Source of the DNA: Microlunatus antarcticus | GTDB lineage: Bacteria; Actinomycetota; Actinomycetes; Propionibacteriales; Propionibacteriaceae | Assembly (NCBI RefSeq): GCF_014193425.1 | Contig: NZ_JACHZG010000007.1 | Coordinates: 1 to 32,940 of the forward strand | Direction: 5' to 3' | Length of the DNA stretch: 32,940 nt | In this document: one piece after another, positions 14,417 to 21,729 of the stretch | How positions within the stretch are numbered: position 1 is the first letter of the stretch | Layout of the letters: each line of letters opens with the position of its first letter | Program-made: the position numbers and the translations under genes | Notes under the pieces: generated by a model | The model's database searches: none | The model's input: the letters and a program-made list of their open reading frames with translations, nothing else | Told to the model about the DNA's origin: nothing

Positions 14417-15382
14417 ATGGCACTGATCACCCTGCGGGCAGCGCTCGACGCGGCGAAGGACGGCGGCTACGGGGTGGGGGCCTTCAACGTCACCGACCTG
14501 GTGCAGGTCGAGGCGGTGCTGGAAGCGGCGCGGGAGACCGACTCGCCGGTCATCGTGCAGACCATCGTCGGCGCGTCGGCCCACGGCTCCGACGAGCTCT
14601 TCTGGGACGCGATGCGGACGACGATCGCGCGCTACCCCGACGTCCCGGTCGTGCTCCACCTCGACCACGGCCCGAGCTACGACGACTGCGTCCGAGCGAT
14701 CGACGCCGGCTTCACCAGCGTCATGATCGACGGCAGCCTCGCCGAGGACCGCGTCACCCACGCGACCTTCGCGGAGAACGTCGCCGTCACGGCACGGGTG
14801 ACCGCGTACGCGGCCGCGCACGGGGTGTCCGTCGAGGGCGAGCTGGGCACGATCGGCGGCTCCGAGGACGGCGGGGTGCACAAGGAGATCGTGCTGGCCG
14901 ACCCCGACGAGGCGGCGCAGTTCGTCGAGAGCACCGGTGTCGACGCGCTCGCCGTGGCGATCGGCACGTCGCACGGGGCGTACAAGTTCTCCAGCCCGCC
15001 GGACGGCACGGTGCTGCACATGGACCTGATCTCGGCGATCGCCGCCCGGGTGCCCGACACGCACCTGGTGATGCACGGGTCGTCGTCGCTGCCCGCCGAC
15101 CTCCGCGAGGTGATCAACGCGCACGGCGGGACGCTCCCGGAGTCGTGGGGGGTGCCCGAGTCGGAGAAGGCCCGCTCGACCAAGCTCGGCGTGCGCAAGA
15201 TCAACCAGGGGATGGACTCGCACATGGCCTTCGCCGCCGCGGTCCGCAGCTATCTCGACGAGGACGGCATCAACGTCGACCCGGCGCTCTACGAGCGTCG
15301 CGGCCGGGTGGCGATGCAGCAGCTGGTGGCCGAGCGGATGCGCGTGTTCGGTCAGGCCGGCCAGGCCAGCCGGCACCGCTGA
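14417..15382 (+). CDS. Class II (zinc) ketose-bisphosphate aldolase
   Basis: A 321-aa aldolase of the fructose/tagatose-bisphosphate type. HLDHG (81-85) carries catalytic Asp83 and a zinc-binding His84, VEGELGTIGGSEDG (139-152) the metal-site glutamate, GTSHGAYK (183-190) His186 and MHGSSSLP (219-226) His220. It cleaves a ketose bisphosphate into dihydroxyacetone phosphate and an aldehyde phosphate. ATG 14417 follows GAGGA; the TTG 72 bp upstream falls in the operator palindrome. It is divergent from the FGGY kinase, and the pair may form a catabolic route. A role as housekeeping fructose-bisphosphate aldolase is less likely given the setting. Confidence 0.85.
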   Translation: MALITLRAALDAAKDGGYGVGAFNVTDLVQVEAVLEAARETDSPVIVQTIVGASAHGSDELFWDAMRTTIARYPDVPVVLHLDHGPSYDDCVRAIDAGFTSVMIDGSLAEDRVTHATFAENVAVTARVTAYAAAHGVSVEGELGTIGGSEDGGVHKEIVLADPDEAAQFVESTGVDALAVAIGTSHGAYKFSSPPDGTVLHMDLISAIAARVPDTHLVMHGSSSLPADLREVINAHGGTLPESWGVPESEKARSTKLGVRKINQGMDSHMAFAAAVRSYLDEDGINVDPALYERRGRVAMQQLVAERMRVFGQAGQASRHR

Positions 15383-15434
15383 GGGCGTGCCGCCCGGCTG
15401 AGCCGCATCCCGCTCGAGGCATCGCGCCCTGACC

Positions 15435-15613
15435 CGTCTTCAGACCGGTGCGGGGACACGATGACCGATCGTGCGTGTTCAGCCACGTCTTCAGACCGGT
15501 ACGGGGTTGCGGTGGCTGGTCGGGGCGCGATGCGTACGCCTCCCGCACCGGTCTGAAGACGCGGACCCACGCACACCCGGGACGCGCAAACAGCCCGCAC
15601 CGGTCTGAAGACG
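15435..15613. repeat. Four copies of a 20-mer, two direct and two inverted
   Basis: CGTCTTCAGACCGGTGCGGG occurs at 15435-15454 and, with one change (A for G in GGTACGGG), at 15486-15505. The exact reverse complement occurs at 15542-15561 and 15594-15613. Start-to-start spacings are 51, 56 and 52 bp. The symmetric layout between convergent genes allows several alternative hairpins. Confidence 0.75.
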
Positions 15614-15651
15614 CAACCTGGGTCGGGCGGGTGGTTCCTGCCCCGGACAAG

Positions 15652-15694
15652 CCGAAGGGCCGAGGACGGGCTCGCGCCCGTCCCCGGCCCTCGG
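15652..15694 (-). terminator. Long hairpin after the FrcB-like gene
   Basis: The left arm (15652-15671) and right arm (15676-15694) pair over about 19 bp with one bulge and a TCGC loop. It begins nine bases after the stop of the minus-strand gene. No U-tract follows, so it may act with or without Rho. Confidence 0.6.
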
Positions 15695-15702
15695 GGTCGG
15701 TC

Positions 15703-16821
15703 CTACTTCTCGCCCCAGCAGAGCTTGAGGCCCTCGGTGGTGTCGATGCTGTCGAGCCCGTCGACCTTCTTGTCGGTCACCAGCTGGACCCCGGTGTCGT
15801 AGAAGTCGAGCCCCGGCGTCACGGCCGGCTTCTCGCCGCCCCGGGCGATCTTGGCGATCGCCTCGACGCCGAGCTGGGCCATCTTCAGCGGGTACTGCTG
15901 CGAGGTCGCGCCGATGGTGCCGTTCTGCACGTTCTCGACCCCCTGGCAGCCGCCGTCGACGGAGACGATGAGCGCGCTCTTGCCGGCCGCCTTGAGGGCG
16001 TCCGCCGCACCGGCCGCACCGGGCTCGTTCAGCGTGTAGACGGTGTCGATGTCGCCGCTCTTGGACAGGCAGGCCTCCATCGCCGACTTGCCGCCGTCCT
16101 GGGCGCCCTTGGTGGGCTCGTTGCAGACGATCTCGTAGTCGCCGCCCTTGCCGCCGGTGTACTTGCCGGTCTTGTCCTCGTCGCCGTTCTTGGTCTTGTC
16201 CTTGGTGTCGATGCCCATCCCGGTCAGGAAGCCCTGGTCGCGGTTGTAGTCGACGGAGATGACCTTGTCGTTGAAGGCGTCGAGCAGCGCGATCGTGGCC
16301 TTCTTGCCGTCGAGCTGTGCGGCGGTCCACTTGCCGATGGCCTCGCCCGCCGCGAAGTTGTCCGTCGCGAAGGTGATGTCGACCGTGTTCGCCGGCTCCG
16401 GCGGGGTGTCGAGGGCGATGACGAACAGGCCCGCCTGACGCGCGTTGGTGATCGCGGTGTTGATGCCCGGGCCGTTCGGGGTGATCAGGATGCCCTGGTC
16501 CCCGCGAACCACGGCGGCCTCGATGGCCTCGACCTGGCCGGCCTCGTCGCCGTCCTCCTTGCCCGCCGCGATCGTCAGCTTGACGTTGTTGGCCTCGGAC
16601 GCCTGCTTGGCGCCGTTCTGCATGGCGATCCAGAAGGGGTTGATCGAGTCCTTGGTGATGAGCGTGACCGCGACCTCCTTGTCGCCGCCGGCGGCGGACG
16701 AGCCGGAGCCGGTCGCGCCGGGGGTGGCGGAGCCGCTGCACCCGGCCAGGACGAGGGTGGTGGCGGCGATCAGGGTCGCCGGGACCAGACCGAGCCGACG
16801 GGGGAACGAGCGTCGTTGCAT
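15703..16821 (-). CDS. FrcB-like sugar ABC transporter binding lipoprotein
   Basis: A 372-aa exported lipoprotein with an arginine-rich start, hydrophobic segment and lipobox LAGC (Cys28). The periplasmic-binding type-1 domain reads LITKDSINPFWIAMQNGAK, then AGKEDGDEAGQVEAIE, then GILITPNGPG, then VIALDTPPEP and FATDNFAAGEAIG, closely following the FrcB/ribose-binding pattern; SVDGGCQGVENV follows later. Fructose or a related sugar is a reasonable guess only. ATG 16821 has GGAGG five bases upstream. It stands alone: no permease or ATPase adjoins it. It is divergent from the ROK regulator and may share the XylG/H-like components downstream or use an unlinked transporter. Confidence 0.85.
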   Translation of the reverse strand: MQRRSFPRRLGLVPATLIAATTLVLAGCSGSATPGATGSGSSAAGGDKEVAVTLITKDSINPFWIAMQNGAKQASEANNVKLTIAAGKEDGDEAGQVEAIEAAVVRGDQGILITPNGPGINTAITNARQAGLFVIALDTPPEPANTVDITFATDNFAAGEAIGKWTAAQLDGKKATIALLDAFNDKVISVDYNRDQGFLTGMGIDTKDKTKNGDEDKTGKYTGGKGGDYEIVCNEPTKGAQDGGKSAMEACLSKSGDIDTVYTLNEPGAAGAADALKAAGKSALIVSVDGGCQGVENVQNGTIGATSQQYPLKMAQLGVEAIAKIARGGEKPAVTPGLDFYDTGVQLVTDKKVDGLDSIDTTEGLKLCWGEK

Positions 16822-16850
16822 GTGTACCTCCACGTGGTGTTTAGTCGGCA

Positions 16851-16879
16851 TTCATACAGGGGTGTAGGACTTATGTCTA
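16851..16879 (-). promoter_or_regulatory. Candidate promoter of the FrcB-like gene
   Basis: On the minus strand TAGACA (16874-16879) and TATGAA (16851-16856) are separated by 17 bp, close to the sigma-70-type -35 and -10 consensus. The -10 is about 30 bp from the start codon. The gap 16822-16951 also serves the divergent ROK gene. Confidence 0.5.
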
Positions 16880-16951
16880 GTAGTTGGCCTAAGTGGGCCG
16901 AGGGCTGACCGTCCTCGAGCGGGGTAAACGGTCGGTCGTGGAGGAGGCAGC

Positions 16952-18157
16952 ATGGCGCGACTGACGGTCGGCACCAGCGCCGGCGAGGTGCTCGGACTCA
17001 TCGCCTCGGGCGAGGCGCGGACCCGCGGCGCCCTGGCCCGGCACACCGGGTTGTCGCGGGCCACCATGGGCGAACGCCTCGAGACGCTCTTCCGCGCCGG
17101 GCTGATCGACGAGGGCGAGCTGGCCAAGCCGTCGGGCGGTCGGCCGTCGCGGGTGCTCGCCCTCGACACACGGCGCTACGTCGTCCTGGCCGCGGACGTG
17201 GGCGAGGACCACGTCCGGCTGCTGCTCACCGACCTGACCGGCCGGGTCGTCGCCGAGCGGCTGGGCTCGATGCCGGTCAGCGCCGGGGCCGTCGCCGTCC
17301 TCGGCTGGGTCACGACCACCGGCCGGCGGCTGCTCGACGAGGCCGACCGCTCGCCGCACCACCTGCTCGGCGTCGGGCTGTCGCTCCCGGCCCTCGTCGA
17401 CCACGCGCGGGGCCGGGTCGCCTCCCCCTCGGTGATGACGGGGTGGGAGGGCTACGACATCGAGGAGCTGGTCCGCCAGACGTTCGACGTGCCCACCGTG
17501 GTGGAGAACGACGTCAACGCCCGCGGGTACGCCGAGCACCGGCAGGACTGGCGCTCCTTCGACGACCTGCTCTACGTCAAGGCCGGCACCGGGATCGGGA
17601 GCGCGATCATCAGCGCGGGCGGGCTGTTCCGCGGTGCCCGGGGCGCGGCCGGGGACATCGGGCACCTCCGGCTCAGCCCCGACGACGGTCCGCTGTGCCG
17701 TTGCGGGGCCACCGGGTGCGTCGAGTCGCTCGCCGCCGGCTGGAGCATCGTGCGGGACCTGCGGGCCGCGGGCTTCGACGTGAGCAGCACGCGCGAGGCC
17801 ATGGACCTCGTGCGGGGCGGCACCCCCGAGGCCGTGAACCTGCTGCGCGCCGCCGGCCGCACGCTCGGGCGGGCGATCGCGTACGCCGTGAGCCTGCTCA
17901 ACCCGAGCATCGTCGTCGTCGGCGGGAGCCTGAGCAGCCACCACCTCCTGACCGGCGTCCGCGAGTCCGTCTACTCCTGCTCACCGCCGCTCGCGACGAA
18001 CGACCTGCGCGTGGTCGAGGGGCGCGGCGGAGAACGCAGCGGGGCCACCGGTGCGGCGCTGCTGGCCGTCGCCCGTTCCCTGGAGCCGGATGCGGTCAAC
18101 GGGCGGCTGCGCGACGCCGAGCCCGTCCGGGTCGCCGTCGGGGGGCCCAGGGCCTGA
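16952..18157 (+). CDS. ROK family transcriptional regulator (Rok7B7-like by position)
   Basis: A 401-aa regulator. The N-terminal winged HTH (about 10-65) contains GALARHTGLSRATMGERLETL and ends in the SGGRPSR turn. The ROK sugar-kinase-like domain has VENDVNA (184-190), KAGTGIGS (210-217), GDIGHL (234-239) and the zinc motif CRCGATGC (249-256, Cys249, 251, 256) with His238. GGAGG precedes ATG 16952. It lies between an FrcB-like gene (divergent) and an xylFGH-like operon (same strand), the position of rok7B7 beside xylFGH in Streptomyces coelicolor as I recall it. It probably controls one or both transporters in response to a sugar. Confidence 0.9.
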   Translation: MARLTVGTSAGEVLGLIASGEARTRGALARHTGLSRATMGERLETLFRAGLIDEGELAKPSGGRPSRVLALDTRRYVVLAADVGEDHVRLLLTDLTGRVVAERLGSMPVSAGAVAVLGWVTTTGRRLLDEADRSPHHLLGVGLSLPALVDHARGRVASPSVMTGWEGYDIEELVRQTFDVPTVVENDVNARGYAEHRQDWRSFDDLLYVKAGTGIGSAIISAGGLFRGARGAAGDIGHLRLSPDDGPLCRCGATGCVESLAAGWSIVRDLRAAGFDVSSTREAMDLVRGGTPEAVNLLRAAGRTLGRAIAYAVSLLNPSIVVVGGSLSSHHLLTGVRESVYSCSPPLATNDLRVVEGRGGERSGATGAALLAVARSLEPDAVNGRLRDAEPVRVAVGGPRA

Positions 18158-18170
18158 CCGTCGGCCCCCC
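18140..18170 (+). terminator. Weak hairpin across the ROK stop codon
   Basis: GGGGGGCC (18140-18147) pairs with GGCCCCCC (18163-18170) around a 15-base loop that contains the stop codon. It may slow or end transcription before the xylF promoter. There is no U-tract. Confidence 0.3.
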
Positions 18171-18454
18171 GGAGGCCTCGCGACATGGGAACGCTCCCGG
18201 CTGCTGCGAAACCTTTCGACAAAGTTATCAAGACGTGACGCCCGGAGGCGGACCGCGGGCCCATAGGGCTGTTAAGTTCTCGCTCACTACATAAACCCGT
18301 CAACGTCGATGCGGTCCGTGCCCCCGCCCACCGAGGAGCTGTTCCTCGAGGCGTACGAGGGCACGCGCGAGGGCACGACGGGCACGTCCAGCGCACCCGG
18401 TGGGGGCGCGCCCTCTGGGCCGGCACGATGACCGGCCCGCGAAAGGTCCTACCC
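18158..18454 (+). promoter_or_regulatory. Control region of the xylFGH-like operon
   Basis: The 297-bp gap holds two operator-like sites in tandem. TGGGAACGCTCCCG (18186-18199) matches 12 of 14 bases of the CebR/LacI-type palindrome TGGGAGCGCTCCCA. AACCTTTCGACAAAGTT (18210-18226) is a looser dyad of a kind ROK proteins might bind. An AT-richer patch follows (about 18271-18298). I could not place a confident -35/-10 pair. Confidence 0.4.
18309..18431 (+). CDS. Possible 40-codon ORF before xylF
   Basis: It starts MRSVPPPTEELFLEAYEG and is rich in Gly, Thr and Pro after that. It lacks a ribosome site and resembles nothing I know. Its stop overlaps an in-frame ATG of the xylF reading frame (18428). 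It is more likely untranslated leader than gene. Confidence 0.15.
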   Translation: MRSVPPPTEELFLEAYEGTREGTTGTSSAPGGGAPSGPAR

Positions 18455-19567
18455 ATGAAGAAGCACCTCCTCGGCCTCGGCACGCTCGCCGCCGCCGCGG
18501 CCCTCACGCTCGCCGGCTGCGGCGGGGGCGGCTCGAGCGCCCAGCCCGCGGCGTCGGGCTCCGCCGCGGCCGTGACCGGCAAGATCGGCGTGATCCTGCC
18601 CGACACGCAGTCGTCGGCCCGCTGGGAGAACGCCGACCGGCCGTTCTTCACCAAGGCCTTCGCCGACGCCGGCGTCCAGGCCGACATCCAGAACGCCCAG
18701 GGCGACGCCACCCAGTTCCAGACCATCGCCGACGGCATGATCAGCGCCGGCGACAAGGCCATCATCATGACCAGCATCGACCCCGACTCGGGCAACGCGG
18801 TGATCAAGAAGGCGACCGACGCGGGCATCCCCGTCATCGACTACGACCGCGCCAACCTCGGCGGCGGCGCGAAGTACTACGTGTCCTTCGACAACGTCAA
18901 GGTCGGCACGGCCATCGGCGACGGCCTCGTCAGCTGCATCAAGGCCGACGGCAAGACCACGGCCAACGTCGTCGAGCTGAACGGCTCCCCGACCGACAAC
19001 AACGCCACGCTGTTCAAGCAGGGCTACGACAAGGTCATCCGCGACGCGGGCTTCAACGTCGTCGCCGACCAGGCCGTCCCGGACTGGAACAACGACACGG
19101 GCGGCCAGCTCTTCGAGCAGATCTACACCAAGCAGAACGGCAAGATCGACGCCGTGGCCGCGGCCAACGACGGCCTCGGCGGCGCCGTGGTCTCGGTGCT
19201 CACGCGCAACGGCCTCCAGGGCAAGGTCCCGGTGAGCGGCCAGGACGCCACCGACGAGGGCCTGCAGCGCATCCTGCTCGGCACCCAGTGCAACACCGTC
19301 TACAAGGCGGTCGCCAAGGAGGCGGACGCCGCGGCGAAGCTCGGCATCGCGCTCGCCAAGGGCGACGTGGCCGGCGCCGACGCGCTCGCCACGCAGACCT
19401 TCGACGACCCCAAGGCGGGTACGAGCAAGAAGGCGATCCTGCTCGACCCGCTGGCCATCACCAAGGACAACGTCAAGGCCGTGATCGACGACGGCTACAC
19501 CACGTCCGCCAAGGTCTGCACGACCGCTGCGCTGAAGAAGGCCTGCGCCACCGCCGGCATCTCCTGA
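18455..19567 (+). CDS. xylF: XylF-like sugar ABC transporter binding lipoprotein
   Basis: A 370-aa exported lipoprotein: MKKHLLGLG start, hydrophobic run and lipobox LAGC (Cys22), then a Gly/Ser/Ala linker. The binding domain shows GVILPDTQSSARWENADRPF, IMTSIDPDSGNAVI, VIDYDRANLGGGAKYYVSFD and AAANDGLGGAVV, which is the XylF (xylose-binding) pattern; YYVSFDN is especially characteristic. A C-terminal cysteine pair (near 349 and 364) is conserved in actinobacterial relatives as far as I recall. I chose ATG 18455 for the signal peptide and the AAAGG upstream; ATG 18428 has no ribosome site. It is the first gene of the transporter operon. Xylose is likely but related sugars are possible. Confidence 0.85.
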   Translation: MKKHLLGLGTLAAAAALTLAGCGGGGSSAQPAASGSAAAVTGKIGVILPDTQSSARWENADRPFFTKAFADAGVQADIQNAQGDATQFQTIADGMISAGDKAIIMTSIDPDSGNAVIKKATDAGIPVIDYDRANLGGGAKYYVSFDNVKVGTAIGDGLVSCIKADGKTTANVVELNGSPTDNNATLFKQGYDKVIRDAGFNVVADQAVPDWNNDTGGQLFEQIYTKQNGKIDAVAAANDGLGGAVVSVLTRNGLQGKVPVSGQDATDEGLQRILLGTQCNTVYKAVAKEADAAAKLGIALAKGDVAGADALATQTFDDPKAGTSKKAILLDPLAITKDNVKAVIDDGYTTSAKVCTTAALKKACATAGIS

Positions 19568-19583
19568 CCCCTCAGCACCACCT

Positions 19584-19622
19584 CCTGGCCGCCTCGCCTC
19601 CTCGTGAGGCGGGGCGGCCAGG
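19584..19622 (+). terminator. Intra-operon hairpin between xylF and xylG
   Basis: CCTGGCCGCC (19584-19593) pairs perfectly with GGCGGCCAGG (19613-19622), with an inner GCCTC/GAGGC stem. Such hairpins often stabilise or partly terminate after an abundant binding-protein message, lowering ATPase and permease expression. Confidence 0.55.
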
Positions 19623-19656
19623 CCCGTCTCACCACCTCAGACATCCAGGAGAACCG

Positions 19657-20460
19657 ATGACGACCGGAACGGTCAGCCCGCAGGACGGGCAGCAGGCGCT
19701 GCTCAGCCTGCGGGGCATCACGAAGAGCTTCGGGGCGGTGGACGTCCTCAAGGGCATCGACCTCGACTGCTACCTCGGCCAGGTCACCGCGCTGGTCGGC
19801 GACAACGGCGCCGGCAAGTCGACCCTGGTCAAGGGCATCGCCGGCACGTACACCTTCGACGGCGGCACGTACCTCTTCGAGGGCCGGGAGGTGAGCGTCA
19901 CCTCGCCGAAGGCCGCCAGCGACCTCGGGATCGAGGTCGTCTACCAGGACCTCGCGCTGTGCGACAACCTCGACGTGGTCCACAACATGTTCCTCGGCCG
20001 CGAGGAGACGAGCGGCATCGTCATGGACGAGACCACGATGGAGCGACGGGCGCAGGAGACGCTGAAGAGCCTGTCCGTCCGGACGCTGAAGTCGGTCCGC
20101 ACCTCGGTGTCCCGGCTCTCGGGCGGGCAGCGCCAGACGGTCGCGATCGCGCGGGCCGTGCTCTGGAACAGCAAGCTCGTCATCCTGGACGAGCCCACGG
20201 CGGCGCTGGGCGTCGCCCAGACCGAGCAGGTCCTCAACCTCGTACGCTGGCTGGCCGACAGCGGCCTGGCCGTCATCCTCATCTCGCACAACATGAACGA
20301 CGTCAAGCAGGTCGCCGACTCCGTCGCCGCGCTCTACCTCGGGCAGCTCGTCGCCACCGTGCGCGCGAGCGACGTCACCACCGGGCAGATCGTCGAGCTG
20401 ATCACGACCGGCCGCAGCGGCGAGCTCGGTCTCCCCGCCGACAGAGAGGTGCTGCGATGA
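19657..20460 (+). CDS. xylG: XylG-like sugar ABC transporter ATP-binding protein (single domain)
   Basis: A 267-aa protein with one ABC domain: Walker A GDNGAGKST (48-56), Q-loop VVYQDLAL (94-101), signature LSGGQRQT (154-161), Walker B LVILDEPTAALG (174-185) and H-loop ISHN (209-212). Enteric XylG and RbsA have two fused ABC domains of about 500 aa; here one domain must dimerise, as in FrcA and actinobacterial XylG proteins. AGGAGA precedes ATG 19657. It overlaps xylH by ATGA. Confidence 0.87.
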   Translation: MTTGTVSPQDGQQALLSLRGITKSFGAVDVLKGIDLDCYLGQVTALVGDNGAGKSTLVKGIAGTYTFDGGTYLFEGREVSVTSPKAASDLGIEVVYQDLALCDNLDVVHNMFLGREETSGIVMDETTMERRAQETLKSLSVRTLKSVRTSVSRLSGGQRQTVAIARAVLWNSKLVILDEPTAALGVAQTEQVLNLVRWLADSGLAVILISHNMNDVKQVADSVAALYLGQLVATVRASDVTTGQIVELITTGRSGELGLPADREVLR

Positions 20461-21719
20461 GCGCCACCACCCAGCAGCCCGCCCCGTCGACGGAGGACGC
20501 TCCCGAGCGGGCGACCCTCAACAGCGCGGCCCACGAGTACCTCGTCCGCGTCCGCGGGGGCGACGTCGGCTCGCTGCCGGCCATCGCCGGGTTCATCTTC
20601 CTCGTGGTGCTGTTCACGATCCTGAAGCCCGACCAGTTCGCCACCAAGCTCAACTGGGCGAACCTGCTGAACCAGAGCGCCGCGGTCATCTTCATCGCCA
20701 TGGGCCTGGTCTTCGTGCTGCTCCTCGGCGAGATCGACCTCTCGGCCGGCTACACCGCCGGCGTCAGCGGCGGGACGCTCGCCGTGCTCCTCACCCTGAA
20801 GGGCTACCCCTGGCCGGTCGCGCTGCTCGCCGCGCTCGTGGTCGGGGTGGTGATCGGGCTCCTGATCGGGCTCCTGGTGGCCAGGCTCGGGATCCCGTCG
20901 TTCGTCGTCACGCTGTCGGCCTTCCTGGCCCTGCAGGGCGTGCTGCTCACCGTGATCGGCACCGGCGGGACGGTGCCGGTGCGTGACCCGTTCGTCCTGT
21001 CGCTGATGAACAGCAACATGCCTCCCGCCCTCGGCTGGATCATGTGGCTGGTCGTGGTCCTCGGCGCCGCCGCCGTCGAGCTCCTCGGACGGCGACGCCG
21101 CACCAAGGCCGGCCTGCCGTCGCCCTCGCCGCTCATCCCCGGGCTCCGCGTCGCCGTGCTCGCCGTGCTGCTGGGGCTGCTCGTGTACTTCTTCAACCTC
21201 GAGCGCGCGGTCAACCCGGCCATCAAGTCGCTCAAGGGCGTGCCCCTGATCGTGCCGATCGCCGTCGTGTTCGTCGTCGTCCTGAGCTTCGTGCTCAAGC
21301 GGACCCGCTTCGGCCAGCACGTCTACGCCGTCGGCGGCAACGCCGAGGCGGCGCGACGGGCCGGCATCAACGTCAACCGGGTCAAGATCGCCTGCTTCAT
21401 GATCAGCTCCGGGCTGGCGGCCTTCGGCGGCATCCTGCTGGTCTCGCGGGCCAACTCGGTGTCCCCCTCGACCGGTGGGGCCTCGACCCTGCTGCTCGCC
21501 GTCGGCGCGGCGGTCATCGGCGGCACGTCGCTCTTCGGCGGCAAGGGCCGGATCATCGACGCCATCATCGGCGGGCTGGTGATCGCGGTCATCCAGAACG
21601 GCCTGCCCCTGATCACCCAGCGGGCGGAGATCCAGTACATCGTGACCGGTCTGGTGCTCCTCCTGGCGGCCAGCGTGGACGCGATCTCACGACGACGAGC
21701 GGCGGCCTCGGGCCGTTAG
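20457..21719 (+). CDS. xylH: XylH-like sugar ABC transporter permease
   Basis: A 420-aa membrane protein with about ten helices. GEIDLSAGYTAGVSGG and VARLGIPSFVVTLSAFLALQG are the family's sugar-permease signatures, and GGNAEAARRAGINVNRVKI is the ATPase-contact loop. The long hydrophilic stretch LLGRRRRTKAGLPSPSPLIPG in the middle, between helices, is seen in XylH-type rather than RbsC-type permeases. The start overlaps the xylG stop (20457-20460), so they are coupled. Confidence 0.88.
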   Translation: MSATTQQPAPSTEDAPERATLNSAAHEYLVRVRGGDVGSLPAIAGFIFLVVLFTILKPDQFATKLNWANLLNQSAAVIFIAMGLVFVLLLGEIDLSAGYTAGVSGGTLAVLLTLKGYPWPVALLAALVVGVVIGLLIGLLVARLGIPSFVVTLSAFLALQGVLLTVIGTGGTVPVRDPFVLSLMNSNMPPALGWIMWLVVVLGAAAVELLGRRRRTKAGLPSPSPLIPGLRVAVLAVLLGLLVYFFNLERAVNPAIKSLKGVPLIVPIAVVFVVVLSFVLKRTRFGQHVYAVGGNAEAARRAGINVNRVKIACFMISSGLAAFGGILLVSRANSVSPSTGGASTLLLAVGAAVIGGTSLFGGKGRIIDAIIGGLVIAVIQNGLPLITQRAEIQYIVTGLVLLLAASVDAISRRRAAASGR

Positions 21720-21729
21720 CCTTCGGCCG

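Larger units (their letters stand above)
15383..15702. other. Gene-free convergent gap with four-copy repeat
   Basis: This 320-bp space between the aldolase and the FrcB-like gene contains the 20-mer repeat set and a long hairpin, listed separately. No gene is apparent. Confidence 0.65.

Noticed and set aside
15435-15613. Possible CRISPR array
   Set aside because: Only four copies, two of them reversed, and no cas genes nearby; CRISPR repeats are all in one direction.
18309-18431. Small ORF as a genuine secreted or leader peptide
   Set aside because: No ribosome site, no signal sequence and Gly/Thr/Pro-rich composition; listed only at low confidence.
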